Assembly (NCBI RefSeq): GCF_910592395.1 | Contig: NC_088321.1 | Coordinates: 7,690,001 to 7,754,000 of the forward strand | DNA: 64,000 nucleotides | Direction: 5' to 3' | Source of the DNA: Lineus longissimus | Lineage: Eukaryota; Nemertea; Pilidiophora; Heteronemertea; Lineidae | Shown: in pieces, positions 1 to 10,642 of the stretch | Numbering within the stretch: position 1 is the stretch's first letter | Layout: every line of letters begins with the position of its first letter | Program-made: the position numbers and the translations under genes | The notes under the pieces: model-generated | Told to the model about the DNA's origin: nothing | Databases searched by the model: none | Seen by the model: the letters and a program-made list of their open reading frames with translations, nothing else

Positions 1-308
1 TGCCAGCATCACGCGATTTTCTGTGCAGGTAGTCATTTTTTACAATGGCGGACGTGACAAGAGGGCTGAAGAAGGACTCAAAAGTTTTAATTTTCAATGA
101 CTTCCGCTACCATCGTAACAAGAATGCCACGGAAAAGATATACTGGCGATGCTGGATTATTTTCATTAAGGGGTAAAATCGGGAGAACGCTGCCCCCCCC
201 CCCCCCCCCCCCACGGAAAACCCTGAAAAAGCCTTGGTGCTGAAAGTGTTAATACATAGAAGATTTTTGGTTTAATAGGCCAAAAATCATCAATTTCAAA
301 TTTTGTTT
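1..308. other. Unassigned sequence with a C20 tract
   Basis: I see no gene here. A run of 20 C residues lies at 193-212, and the remainder is unremarkable AT-rich sequence. Long homopolymer tracts of this sort recur in the window as poly-C or poly-G (for example 51823-51838 and 52165-52187). Confidence 0.6.
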
Positions 309-447
309 TCGGACTTATGGACCTTCGGACTTATGGACCTTCGGAATTGGGCACCTTCGGACTAGTGGACCTTCGGAATGGGGACCTTCGGACTTGTGAA
401 CCTTCGGACTTGTGAACCTTCGGACTTATGGACCTTCGGACTTATGG
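309..447. repeat. 16-bp tandem repeat (minisatellite)
   Basis: About 8.6 tandem copies of a 16-bp unit close to GGACTTATGGACCTTC. Variants carry TTGTGAA or AGTGG in the middle, and one unit is 15 bp. The copies abut with no spacer, so this is a minisatellite. No coding function is apparent. Confidence 0.9.
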
Positions 448-584
448 GCAGTAATCTCGACAACAGGACTCCAAAGGTTTGTACACAGCGCGATAGCTTG
501 TACAGTATTTTGATACTGTAGAAGTAAAATATGCCATTAGGACAGCCAAATCCGAACAGGTTTTGAGATGCGAGTGAAGAAAAG

Positions 585-1075
585 GGTCACAATGATTGGG
601 CCTGTAACTCGGATATCTGTGGAAGTGCCAGTGGTACCAGTAGAGTTAGATAGCAGGAAACTTTCCGAAAATGCCAGTGACAGAGTGTCAAGATTTGGAC
701 AGTGCATAATTGTGTTGCCAGTGATCAGTGATAGACCCGGGCTGGAGATGAGAGATGGCGCTGCTGTAATAAATATATACATGTATAGGGGCAGTCTGGT
801 AGAATATTACTCTTCGTCATTAAGAGGCAGTAATTAGGGAAAGTGTTGATACATCATTGATAGGGCCGGATTACATTTGTAATCACAATATTTGGGAAAG
901 TGTTGAGACGGTATATAGCGACAGAAAGTCATTGGTGACAGTCGTGGTAAAGCGGCATTGTCAGAGTCACAATATCAGGGTGGTGTTTCATCGTTATTGA
1001 CAGAGTTACAAAGTCAAGGAGAGTGTTGCGATGACACTGATATAGTCACAATGTTAGGGACGGTGCTGAGTTGCC
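585..1075. repeat. Degenerate repeats around a TCACAATnnTnGGG core
   Basis: A degenerate core reading roughly TCACAATATTTGGG followed by GTGTTG recurs near 590, 883, 967, 1007 and 1046, with a further relative near 2056. The last three spacings are about 40 bp. The copies are too diverged to define a unit well; this is probably an old decayed minisatellite. Confidence 0.4.
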
Positions 1076-2489
1076 AATAATATAATTCACAAGGCTATCG
1101 GCCTCAGGTTCACAATTAGATTGGTTAGACCACAGGCCACTGAAACTTAGGTACTGTTGTATAGCTTGATATTCTTTTGGCACATTGCCAATGCCAATTG
1201 CCACTTGCCAGGTATTGAACTAACCCATGAAAAAGCTCGAAGTCACATGAGATACAAAATGGTGGACGAACCAGAAAAATGTAGACAGCGAGATTTCAAC
1301 ATGAAAATTGTCAACAAAAACACCTTTAGTTACGAACTTGATCTTCTCTTGCAAAAGATTGGATACATAATCTAACACATGGGGATGACGAAGGTATAGT
1401 TGTCATTAAAAATAAAAGCAATCTTACGGACCAAAATGCTACCGTAGTTTCAATGTTCAACTTTCAGCCCTTCGATTCAAATTTACCGCCTGAAAACTTA
1501 GAAGGCGGTACCGCACTCATGGAAATCAATGACGCAATACTCTATAAGACCACGTCGAAATAATCCTCAAAAATAAGAAATAAATTGCAATAAACACATA
1601 AAACGCTCACACATGAATTTTGGCGAAAAAAACTAGGTTTGTCAATCACGTTCTATTTTACAATTCGATATTCTCAAAGGGAAGGTTCTAATCCATGAAG
1701 TGAATATACTCTCAACAATGTGAGCATATTTTCGTCATTCCCGCATAACTGTTCAACAGTCAACGTCCAACGACAATCCTACTCGACAAATGGTAATATT
1801 TATTCATGTCAAATACCTTGAAAACCTTTTTATTTGATTTTAAAAGCAGTTATCGAGTAAACGGACATCATCCAAAATATCCACGAAATAAACGGACAAA
1901 CGGACAAAATACCTTTTCTCAAAATAACTAGCGATTTATACCAAATAAACCTGACGGGAAACAGAAGAACTGCATACAAATTTAGCCAGGCTATGAAAAA
2001 TAATAAGACCTGTAGTGATAGATTTCAAGGGGAAAATCGAAAGGCAAAAATAAGGATCACAATGATTAGGAACAGTGTATGTCCTTAATCAATACAAAAT
2101 CAGTATGTTGTGAATAGAAACGATTCAAATTTGAACTGGCCGGACGATGTCTCATGGATAACGTTTCAAACTATCTAGATTTGCAACAGCACGTGTATCA
2201 GCTTTATTTAAAGCTGACGGGTCAAATATACATTCCCAAATACGGCCGAAGCCGAGCTTTCAGGAATGTTCGTGATGTGCATTTGGATCTTCTACTGAAT
2301 TATACCCATTACCCACAGTGTACGAATCGAAAGCGTGGAATTCTCTGCAGAAAACGTGGGTTGCACGTCATGTGAAAGCGTTCAGTTAGATCAGCATATA
2401 AAATATCCGGACGAAAAAGTCTGAACACGATTCATGAGCCACTGACCTCCGCAGCGCACTGTATACCAACGCCAACATAGTACTCTAAT
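1076..2489. other. Anonymous AT-rich region
   Basis: No gene, RNA or clear mobile element is recognised. Short open frames exist (for example 2154-2375 on the plus strand), but they lack recognisable domains and are no longer than expected by chance. Confidence 0.5.
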
Positions 2490-3384
2490 TTCTTCGGTTT
2501 ATCTGTTTCTGTTTCTGTTTCTGTTTCCGCAAACAGAGGAGTAACGGCGCTGGCTGCTGCTCGGGCCCTCCTCCCTCTATGATGCCTCTCAAAGTTCCTG
2601 CGGTTAGGACGCCTAGCTCACGTTGGTTAAATAACCACTTGTCCCGTCCTCTTTCGTGTCTCCTCCGTCCGTCTCCATACGTCAATCCTCTCTCGACGAG
2701 TCGCTCCGTCGACCAGTAGGTGGTGGCTTCAGCTATCTCTTCCTCAATGAGGAGCGATTCCACGGTGGCGATGACGTCCGCCGGTGTCCGCGTTAGTTCG
2801 CCGAAGGTTTCTGCCATCCCTGCGAGCTTGTCGGTCCTCTCGTTATACTTAATTCCAGCGTGACCTGGAATGTAGGTTACCGTAATCGCAGCAGAGATGT
2901 TATCCAGGCAGTCCTTCCATTCGACTTGTACTTGGCCCTTTTCCACGCGGCTGACCAGGCTCAGGGAGTCAGTGAGGGTCGCAACCTTCTCACCAGGAGT
3001 AGAGTTGCGCTTCAGCCATACGAGAGCGTCACCGAATGCCTCACACTCCGATCGATAGCTGCTGGAACGTCCCGCCCTGGCAGTGGACCACTCGAAGTGT
3101 AGCTTATTGTCCCTCCAGACAGATCCAGCCCAGGCAGTGGTAGTGCCCCTCACGGAGCCGTCTGTGGCAATGATGGTCGTGAAGCCTTCCTCCTCTAGCC
3201 ATGCCCTGACAAGACTGTGGTTGCAGTCACCAGTACTGTCGCGCCAACTCCTGTCACCAATCTTCATCACGCTGAGGTTGTTGCCTCTGTAGTCTGTCCA
3301 GTTGATGAAATGTTGCATCATGAGGTCGGAGGCTGCACTCTTTTCGTTGCGCTTTATGTCGCAAGCCGGTGGTTTTACGTCCAT
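2485..3384 (-). pseudogene. RNase H domain of an I/Nimb-like LINE
   Basis: Open frame of 299 codons whose central part is a ribonuclease H fold. It has the first catalytic Asp in IIATDGSV, an S-E-C-E stretch (YRSECEAF) carrying the Glu, an Asp in LTDSLSL, and the late block YIPGHAGIKYNERTDKLA with the final Asp. In the intact element RNase H sits downstream of the reverse transcriptase and degrades the RNA strand during target-primed reverse transcription. Here the upstream EN and RT are missing, and the first 60 or so residues do not look like RT, so this is a 5'-truncated piece. The last codons translate the tandem hexanucleotide tail into a Q-K-Q-K run, which is not protein-coding in origin. 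The neighbours are anonymous DNA, so there is no operon or partner gene. Confidence 0.8.
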
Positions 3385-3660
3385 GTGAACAGTGATGGCT
3401 CAGTCACTGCTCGAGATGGGCCGGGGAAAACCTAACTGGCCTGGGGCTGCCAATCTAAAGCGGGCGGTATTTCCCACGGGGTAAAGACCCCTCCAACTGT
3501 CATACCCTGAGCATGGCCCACCCCCGAGACGGCCATTAGGGGCAGTTATATCCCGATCTACAAGGTACCGCTGCTTCTCACGTGTAGCCAGGGCGGGCAG
3601 CTCACGTCCTTGATAGGTGTTAGCTGGCCAGTGGGAGGAAGAACCCCTCATGTGCCCTTA
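2490..3660 (-). mobile_element. LINE (non-LTR retrotransposon) 3' fragment
   Basis: Minus-strand fragment of a non-LTR retrotransposon, truncated at its 5' side. The 3' end on the minus strand finishes in a short (CAGAAA)n array at about 2500-2527. Tandem hexanucleotide tails are usual for I/Nimb/Ingi-type LINEs. The body encodes an RNase H domain (see the separate entry). Sequence between 3385 and 3660 has another open minus-strand frame and probably belongs to the same element, broken by a frameshift. The EN and RT domains are absent. Clade assignment is inferred from the presence of RNase H and would need an RT to confirm. Confidence 0.75.
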
Positions 3661-4084
3661 GCCGTTGAAGTAGTCAAGTACTTTCATCCGCTGTTGGATG
3701 CTAACGGTTTATCATCAGGTAGATTTTATAATACCAGCTTGAATTTCTCAAAATGCCTTTAATTTGTGATTGTGCGCAGTGTCACAAATGAGTTGTAAAG
3801 TATAGAATGATGCAAACGCCGTGGTTCCATAAAGTCAACTAAAATATATTTATCACTTAGAAAACAGGCAGAAAGGTTCACAGGTTATTAAAGGATAAAG
3901 AAGCCTGATTGGCTAATAGTGATCGTAAAGTAGGAATCTAAGTAGCTTTCAATCATGGGATGTGCGAGTTCCGGTCGCCACAGTGATCTCGAATATAAAA
4001 TTCTATAGATATTGATGGTGGAATATCAAATTTGAATAAGTATTAAGTCAAAGCATCGAAAATTGACAAACTAAATACGTTTAA
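3661..4084. other. No recognisable feature
   Basis: Intergenic AT-rich sequence without a supportable gene or repeat. Confidence 0.5.
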
Positions 4085-5060
4085 AGTAGTAGGCGGTTTT
4101 TTATTGCAATATGTTTTTTCTTCCTCTGGTTCATCAGCAGGCTATTTTTCTAAACGTGTTTGATTATTTTCCAATTTTAGCTCCTAGATAGTAGAAAAAC
4201 GCGTGAGTGCACGCTGAGATCCGAGTTCGTGTCACCCCGCTATAAAGACGCAACGTCATTTCCATTTATCGTCGCAGTTGCGAGGTAATCAAGCGCCATC
4301 AGCATGACTTCGGAAAAATCTATATCAGCGCCAGGACGTAAAAGGGTAGATCCTAACTCAGGAAACGCCTTACTAGTGCATCGTTCCGATTGGGAATATT
4401 CCGCCAGTCATTTTATTTCGTCAGTCACCAGTAATTTTTTTAAATTATGCGGTAGTCTATTAGGCATATTGCATAAAGCATATTCGAAGAATGTTAAAGT
4501 TTTTGGTAAGTATAGGTAATAAACTTGGTACCGTAGAACCTCTCTTAGCGGACACCTCTATATATATGTGTTCCTTACATAGCAAACTTCTCAACTCCGA
4601 AATTCCTTTCGGTTTTACCTCGCATTATCAGTATATTCACCAATCATACATGTTATGCTGCCAAATACGTCACAATCACTATTAAACATGGTTAAGTTAT
4701 AAAAGTATTTGATTTTACCTTCAATCATACAGGATTTGGCACTTTTGTGCCGAATTTATAAGTTTTTAAGAAACGACTGGTGACTGGCGAAATAAAATGA
4801 CTGGCGGATTATCCACACTTTATCGTTCCACATGGAAATGCATGGAGAGCTAACTCAGGTCATATCGGAGTCAACTTCGGAAAGAGCGATAATTCAGCCA
4901 GATTTTGAATTTTCACTTTTTTGTGCAACTTGTTGATGGAAACTACTAAAGTACTTAATGTTGAATAGGAGGTGACTTGGCAGCCGACAGCTGGGTAATA
5001 TTGCATGCCCTTGATTATGCCAATGGTCCTTCAAATGTATTTAGAGACCAACTTGACGAT
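4085..5060 (+). repeat. Dispersed repeat, copy A (interrupted by a MITE)
   Basis: About 570 bp of sequence shared with 36107-36655 (copy B), with a shorter relative at 21301-21600 (copy C). Copy A has a TATA-like TATAAAGA at 4241-4248, followed about 55 bp downstream by an ATG (4304) opening a short frame that begins MTSEKSIS. Copy B keeps the same reading with GTG for ATG. The unit therefore resembles a promoter plus the start of a coding exon, and may be the end of an unidentified element. A 407-bp MITE has been inserted into copy A at 4401. Confidence 0.7.
4401..4807. mobile_element. Non-autonomous DNA transposon (MITE), 407 bp
   Basis: 32-bp terminal inverted repeats beginning CCGCCAGTCATTTTATTTCG occupy 4401-4432 and 4776-4807 and differ at one position. 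The element is flanked by a direct ATT at 4398-4400 and 4808-4810. The insertion is polymorphic within the window: the related repeat at 36107-36655 lacks it, which gives an empty-site comparison. No transposase is encoded. A 3-bp duplication fits PIF/Harbinger, but the usual target is TWA, so the superfamily is uncertain. Confidence 0.85.
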
Positions 5061-5463
5061 ATATAAAGCCAAAGAAATTAGAGTTGGTGTTAATAATTTT
5101 TACAGATACAACTACCAATAGTTTGTCAATTATATTTGCATTACTGTATTTTAAGTGAAAGCCTAACCGATACAGTGCGGAGGCCAATGATTTCGTCCCA
5201 ATATTTTATTACTGATCTCTGGGCGCTCTGACTCCAAATGCATCATATGGTGTCAGTAGAGAATGTCTCGCTTTCGCGTTGTACACTGGGGTAATGGGTA
5301 CATGTTTATTCAATAAAAAGTCCTGTCACCTTCAACATAATCTTAATTCACGGAGCACTTTTAAGTTAGCACGTGATGAAATAACACATTTAACAGGGAC
5401 CGTATTAATAATACCATGTGTTCCCCTTTTAAAAAATCCTATCCGTTGCCTAGATTTAAATAA

Positions 5464-5590
5464 GGTAGAATGGGGTAATAGTAGCCCCGGTTTAATTGTA
5501 GCCCCTGCCTATGATTTTGACTGATATCCCCATGCATCAAACAATGCAGGGGCTACAAATAAACCGGGGCTACAAATACCCCATTCTACC
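5464..5590. mobile_element. Palindromic MITE, 127 bp
   Basis: Two 45-bp arms with three or four mismatches, starting GGTAGAATGGGGTA and closing with the reverse complement, separated by about 37 bp. Transcribed RNA would fold into a long hairpin. I see no convincing target duplication, and no protein is encoded. Confidence 0.75.
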
Positions 5591-5623
5591 AGAACTCGAG
5601 CTAAATGAGCGAGAACAATCTTG

Positions 5624-5828
5624 TGTTATCAAGCATACGCAGCGCCATCTGCTATAAGCACAATGAACTTTAAGCATCACTTGGCATTAATCAGCCATCT
5701 CGAGTTCAGATCCAGCTAATAATATACAAAGTAGTAAACTCTGAGTGTGTGTACTACATGAATCCAAGATAAACTAATACAATAATCAGCCTCCTTAGTT
5801 AGTATAAGATCGACCAAGGAATACAACA
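5624..5828 (+). repeat. Probable 5' LTR of a Ty3/Gypsy element
   Basis: Starts TGTTATC and ends AATACAACA, the TG...CA ends expected of an LTR. It is followed at once by TGG, the first bases of a primer-binding site. Its last 80 bp resemble 10325-10403, where the same TATAAGATCGAC ... AATACAACA end recurs. The decayed Gypsy pol begins about 250 bp downstream. The full opposite LTR is not found. Confidence 0.55.
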
Positions 5829-5846
5829 TGGTGTCATCAGAAGTCA
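5829..5846 (+). promoter_or_regulatory. Candidate tRNA primer-binding site
   Basis: The sequence TGGTGTCATCAGAAG directly abuts the LTR end. Retroelement primer sites begin with TGG, complementary to the CCA end of a tRNA, so position and sequence both fit. Which tRNA would prime cannot be decided here. Confidence 0.45.
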
Positions 5847-6059
5847 TGGCAGGATTATATGAACAGTCAAAGTTACATGAACAACTTTATTTCGGATGGA
5901 AAAGTAGTGATCTTTTCAATGGCCGATATTGATGGTCATTCAACCACATCCCGGAAAACATGTAAAACTTCGCGGAAAAGCCATCACCGACGCGCAAGGA
6001 AACGTGATGCCGCTGAGGACATAGAATAATATGTACCCAGAGAAAGTTAATCGCGAGGG

Positions 6060-6290
6060 AAAACCTATTAACACTACGCCATCGAACATTAAGCTAATTG
6101 CATACAATAGTACCGAAATTCCCCAGTATGGCACTATCACAATGCCATGCCGATATCAAGGCACAGAAAGGACACAACCTTTTTAATAGCGGACACCAGT
6201 GGTCTCGTTATTTTCGAGATCGGTCTACCAACATGCGTCTCACACGGATTAGTTCAACTCAACTGTGAAGTAAAGTTAGTGCCCAGGACA
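6060..6290 (+). pseudogene. Gypsy protease C-terminal remnant
   Basis: Reading across a frame change near 6150 gives the C-terminal part of a retroviral-type aspartic protease and its linker, including the recognisable stretch before RT that ends in LNCEVK. The catalytic D-T/S-G block is not seen; the 5' part has been lost together with gag. The neighbouring RT follows on the same strand. Confidence 0.55.
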
Positions 6291-6439
6291 CAGCATATCC
6301 GAAAATTCACTCTTCGAAAGTACTCCGTGAACTATACCCCGACTGCTTCGTGGACCTGGGAAAAATCAGGTAAACACAAGATTACGTCAAAAAAAGGACT
6401 GCTAGTCAGTCATTCACGCTACGTGAACCTCTTGCCGAA

Positions 6440-6945
6440 TTAAAGCGTATGATTCAAATGGAAGTCATCAAGCCCATCAATGAAGCCACAGATTGGAGAT
6501 CCAGTATCGCTTACAAGCCAGAGGATCGCTCAGGATATGTCTCGACCCCAAAGATTTAAACAGACATCTGATCGAAGCGACGCATGCATCAAACGTCGAC
6601 CCTCGAAGAACTGTACATATCATTTCGCCGGCGCGAAATTCTTCAGCAAACTCTACGCAAAATCAGGATATTGGTCAACTGAACTGGATGAGGAAAGCCA
6701 AGCGGCGTTAACAACGTTCAATAGCCCTTTGGGCGCCACTGTTTTCGCCGTCTGCCATTCGGTCGAAGCATCTCGCAGTACCTGTTCCAGCGTAGGATGG
6801 ATGAGATCCTGGAGGGATTAGAAGGAGTAGTATCTATCGCTGATGATATTATCATATATGGGACGACTGAGGAGGAACACGATAGGAACCTTCACAAGCT
6901 GATGCTACGTGCGCGTGAAAAAAAAGACTAATTTTCAATTACGTA
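6440..6945 (+). pseudogene. Gypsy reverse transcriptase remnant
   Basis: Fragments in all three frames preserve RT blocks in order: the entry helix with EVIKPINEATDW, the block LRICLDPKDLN (6525-6560), KLYAKSGYWSTELDEESQ near 6655-6700 with LTTFNSP, and a YADD-equivalent box reading SIADDI near 6835-6850. The finger and palm order is that of Ty3/Gypsy RT, which copies genomic RNA into DNA within a capsid-like particle. Stops and at least three frameshifts inactivate it. Parts of the palm between 6740 and 6800 are scrambled. Confidence 0.8.
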
Positions 6946-7239
6946 AAATCAACCCGAAATCACGCCGTTTTGCGGAAACTTATACGGCCGAGATGGTGTA
7001 GGCCCTGGAAAGGTACAAGCAATTAACGAGCTAGCGACCCCAATCAGTGTCAAGACACTAGTCTTTCCTTGGTATGGTAACATACATAGCTACCAAAACT
7101 CAGTGAGTTAACCGCACCACTCAGAATACAATTGCAAAATGACGTTGATTTCCAATGGAATCACGAACAGCAATCCGCATCATCAGATCTGCAAAACTGC
7201 AACCGGGCACTCAGTTATTTTAACCCAAAATTACAGACA

Positions 7240-7562
7240 GTCATTCAGGTCGACGCAGGCCTCTACGTGTCCGGAAAATAATTCATGATTGTATCAGATC
7301 ACCGCCCGCTTGAAATGATCTGCTAAAAAAATCAGACAGCTGCACACGCACGATAAAAAAGATGCTATTGCGCCTGCAGAGACACGATTACGACATAACA
7401 TACGTACCAGGGTGCGAAATGATACTACCTGACAGCTTGTCTCGCCTTCCGAAAACGAAACCAGATCCAGAGATAATTTTAAACGTGAAAGTCTGCCTGG
7501 TACAGTTTAGTGAATCTAAACTGATCACCCTCAAAAAGGAAACCGAAAAAGATGAAAAATGA
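7240..7562 (+). pseudogene. Gypsy RNase H and connection remnant
   Basis: The connection begins with QVDAG near 7245. The RNase H domain then gives IVSDHRPLEMI around 7285-7320 and the closing block YDITYVPGCEMILPDSLSRLP (7390-7455), which is characteristic of Ty3/Gypsy RNase H. A stop at 7322 and other breaks separate the pieces. Confidence 0.75.
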
Positions 7563-7699
7563 GTGCCGCTTTGACCACTTATCGTCCGTGGATTCCCCGC
7601 CTGGCAAAAGGATATAGCGCCGAACCTTAAGACGCGACAGAGGATAGCCTAATCCTAAAGGGACCACAAATCGTAATCCCCGACGCACTTCGATCAAAC

Positions 7700-8191
7700 T
7701 ATCTCAAAGCAATCCATTAAAGCCACCAAGGCATCACCATAGGCCAACAACGAGCTCGAAGCGCCAAGTACTGGCCAGGAATACATCGTGACATTGAGAA
7801 CATTGCAAAATACTGCATTCCGTGTTAAACACATCAGGCGGCACAATCAAAGGAACCGCTTGATCCGATTATACCAAATGTCCCGAATATACCAATGCAC
7901 ACGATTGGGACGGACTACGTACATTACGCTAACAAGGCTTACCCAGTAATATCCGATTATTACTCCAAGTTTCCATTTGTCGAGGAAATGAAAGACACTT
8001 CAAGCAAAGCAACAATAATCGTGAATGAGAAAATGTTTGCAACGTTTGGTATCCCAAACACCATAATCTCAGACAACGGTGGACCCGTCATTGGCGGACG
8101 TTACCAAACAATGGTCATCAAACTCGGCATAAACCACGAGACCAGCTCCCCAAACAATCCAAGTCGCATGGCTTCATTGAAAACAAGATAA
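7700..8191 (+). pseudogene. Gypsy integrase remnant
   Basis: The zinc-binding N-terminal domain is seen as KYWPGIHRDIENI with a following CIPC-like pair whose second Cys is next to a stop (7770-7828). The catalytic core from 7895 contains HTIGTDY (first Asp), then FATFGIPNTIISDNGG (second Asp, about 8040-8085) and a degenerate third block where the catalytic Glu would lie. Integrase inserts the cDNA into the chromosome. The frame ends at 8191, and a degraded C-terminal tail may continue to about 8600. Confidence 0.8.
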
Positions 8192-8499
8192 ATTTCGCTG
8201 AGAAAATGATTGAGAAAATTGCGAATTTGAAAACATCACTACTGGCGCACCACACAACGCTCTAAGGCCCGAAATTGCCTTCGGCAGCCGTGGTGATGTT
8301 CAAAAGGAAAATATCCAACAGTCTGCCAACTCATATCCGATCAAAAGAAACAGAGGCCGAAATCAAAAGTAGGCAGCAGTCACAAAACAGAAACCACAGC
8401 TTGGTACAATCAGGACGGTAAGGAGCTACCAGAACTGTCCCTGCAACAGCCGATTTTCTATCCCGACGAGGCCAAGCGCACTTGGTCACCAGGTTGGTC

Positions 8500-8920
8500 A
8501 TTGTTGGTATTGGCCCAAAACCTAGGTCATAATTATGCCATCACCTGCAGCATCAATGGTAGATTACGCCGGAACGGGAGCCTTCCAAGGCCAAGCCATG
8601 TAACCTTCGATCTTCCAGCAGACAACAACAGATTCGATGCATACGAACCTAATATGCACTCCCACAACAAGACAGAGCAGAGCAGGCCTAACGTACCTGA
8701 GTTGGGTGTGGTCGTACCTCAAACACCTGCCAGCCCAGAAAAGAACGTGCCATTTCCTGCAGCAGCAGGAAACAATGCGCAAGAACCAACAAAACCCGCC
8801 GATCGAAACGTGAAAGGCGACCTCCAAATTGGATCGACGATTTCCAAACTGGATAAACGATTATGTCAGGTGACGTGCTGGTCCCCTCTCCCTGTATTTT
8901 CTTTGCTTATGTTTAATTAG
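8500..8920 (+). pseudogene. Likely C-terminal tail of the Gypsy pol polyprotein
   Basis: A plus-strand frame of 139 codons rich in Pro, Asn and Ser follows the integrase without a recognisable domain. In neighbouring frames around 8485-8570 the pattern resembles the tail of Gypsy integrases (LVTRLVIVGIGPKPRS). I regard it as the decayed end of the polyprotein, not a separate gene. Confidence 0.4.
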
Positions 8921-9167
8921 TCTTAGAGGCATATAAAAAATTCAAAACTGCGTTGATGAACTCATGAACTCCAAGAACATCCTGGTAAAAGCTCAACTTG
9001 CCGCCAGAACACTGTGACAAATAAATGGACAGTTTACAGTCAAATCGCTCAGGTAACTTCACTTACAGTGAAGTCAGAAATTCAAGACGACGATTATGTT
9101 ATCATTGAGATGATAATATCATGTCACAACTAAACCTTTTTTAAAAATATGCATTGAGCATTGTAAT

Positions 9168-9542
9168 TTAACGGTTAGTTTTGAAGGTAACTGGCGAAAT
9201 TACATGCCTGATACTTGTTTTCCAGAGGATGGCAGTGCCACCATAAGGCCTGCCTCTCGTTGAAACGCCTGGCTCCATGCCAGCTACCGCATGGACATTG
9301 CATTTGGGAAATCTACTGGACAACACATCCAAAAGATCGCACTCATGTAGCCAGTGTTCTTGCACAAATATGAAATCGTATTTGTCCGAAAGGAGTGTCA
9401 AGTATTCAACTCTCCCAGTACCCAGACCCTGCGAATTGTAGCTGGTAATGGAAAGTGGAAGTCTATTGCCAAATGACTGTGCCACGATTAGGAAAAGGAA
9501 ACCGGTAAGGATGAGGTAGTTCGCTAGTGGGCTCTTATTCAT
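9168..9542 (-). pseudogene. LINE ORF2 endonuclease N-terminus
   Basis: 124 codons starting at an ATG that overlaps the ORF1 stop. The N-terminal half of an APE-type endonuclease can be read: SITSYNSQGLG (entry strand with the Asn), then FIFVQEHWL with the metal-binding Glu, then GRPYGGTAILWK with the glycine-rich strand. This domain nicks target DNA for target-primed reverse transcription. It stops at TNR; the C-terminal half of EN and the whole RT are absent. A hydrophobic stretch at the start of the ATG frame (about residues 8-22) is unusual and may be an untranslated extension. Confidence 0.75.
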
Positions 9543-9985
9543 TCAACAGGTTCTTTCCTGGCGCGATCTCGAGACGGGACGATATATTTTCTTACCATCA
9601 CTCCTTCCGGCCACGTGTCCACATTTATTAGTTTTGGAAAGTCTGACTTCCCAACCGTCACTCGGAACGAGCAAAAGGCTGCATCACCGTGCGAAAGCTT
9701 TTTGACCGCGCGTACTTCGATATTCAGTTCTGACATGTATTCCTCTATGTCTGCTTCGAGAGTTCCCTTGTTTATCCTATAGACAAAAGCGTCCCGTGCT
9801 GGTTCCGGTCCAGCCTTTAATTTGTCATGGAATTTTCCACTGCCAGTAATGGCCTTGCGCCTTTTGCCCTCTCGTTTCTTTCTTTTCAGTAGTTCATGTC
9901 TGCCTGGTTCCCTTCCAAGAAGTTGGAGCTGGAGTTTTGAATGATGATGGTAATCGACAGCGGAGGAGACCTACCCATGTATGAC
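9539..9985 (-). pseudogene. LINE ORF1 (gag-like) C-terminal part
   Basis: The reading frame is open from about 9985 down to a TGA at 9539-9541 on the minus strand, longer than the ATG-started part (9736-9539). It holds a basic stretch rich in K and R (about 9900-9840) and then a compact C-terminal domain ending with an FRVTVGKSDFPKLI ... WPEGVMVRKY block, the pattern of ORF1 proteins in CR1/Jockey-like LINEs. The protein would bind element RNA. The upstream part meets a stop near 9975. Its stop overlaps the ORF2 start as ATGA. Confidence 0.65.
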
Positions 9986-10130
9986 GGGCAGCGGCGTCAA
10001 CCGAGGAAATTCTGCACGAGGCAACATCGAAAAAGGCAACAACCACAACGAACCTTAAATCTCTTAGCAAAACACTAAAAAAGCACATGTTTCTTATTAT
10101 CAGTGTTTTTATCTTGGTTTTAGTTTTATG

Positions 10131-10403
10131 TTAGTTTTACCAGAGATTACACCTGTCCTTAATTAGTTTAAAACCTATTTTGAAACGGGATTAAGACTAA
10201 CACCTATTGTAACACTCACACTAAGCATGATTTCATGGTTTAATCAATGGTTTTTGAGTGTAAGATGTGGTGTTTAAACTACATCTTAAAACTGACTTAG
10301 AAATCACCCAATGTAGTCAACTCTTAGTGTGTGTATTATTAAAGATCAATTATACAATAACCATCCTCCTCATTTCATATAAGATCGACAAAATAATACA
10401 ACA
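10131..10403 (+). repeat. LTR-like sequence related to the 5' LTR
   Basis: The end at 10325-10403 matches the end of the LTR at 5624-5828 in pattern (GTGTGTGTA, CCTCCT, TATAAGATCGAC, AATACAACA). A possible start is TGTTAG at 10131. The 5' halves of the two do not match, so this is either a solo LTR of a relative or a diverged 3' LTR. Confidence 0.4.
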
Positions 10404-10642
10404 AAAAACTCTACTCAAGCGAAATTGCGTTTACTAAGAGGCAACACAGACAACAAATGAACAAAGCGAAAAAAACAGACGACGGGGCGAGGGAAAAGAA
10501 AATAAGGACGAAAGCTATGGAAACCCCAGCAAAACACTAAGGTGAGTGAAACAAGTGTTATGGCTAAGTTATAGCAAACGTCAGAATTGAAACTTGACGA
10601 CACTACATGAATATACAGGCATGACAGGCAGCAAAACTAATT

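Larger units (their letters stand above)
5624..8935 (+). mobile_element. Decayed Ty3/Gypsy retrotransposon
   Basis: LTR, primer-site candidate, then protease, reverse transcriptase, RNase H and integrase in the order typical of Ty3/Gypsy. Gag is almost wholly deleted: the protease remnant begins about 240 bp after the primer site. The pol region carries many stops and frame changes and cannot be functional. The sequence style resembles the K02A2.6-like/Mag-type pol common in marine invertebrates. On the right, a minus-strand LINE fragment begins near 9168, and a related LTR end lies at about 10403. Confidence 0.85.
9168..10020 (-). mobile_element. LINE fragment with ORF1 end and ORF2 start
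   Basis: Minus-strand piece of a non-LTR retrotransposon containing the 3' half of ORF1 and the start of the endonuclease of ORF2. The RT and everything downstream are missing. It sits directly after the Gypsy remains and may have inserted into, or replaced, the 3' half of that element. Confidence 0.75.

Noticed and set aside
309-447. CRISPR-like array
   Set aside because: The units abut with no unique spacers, and the genome is eukaryotic.
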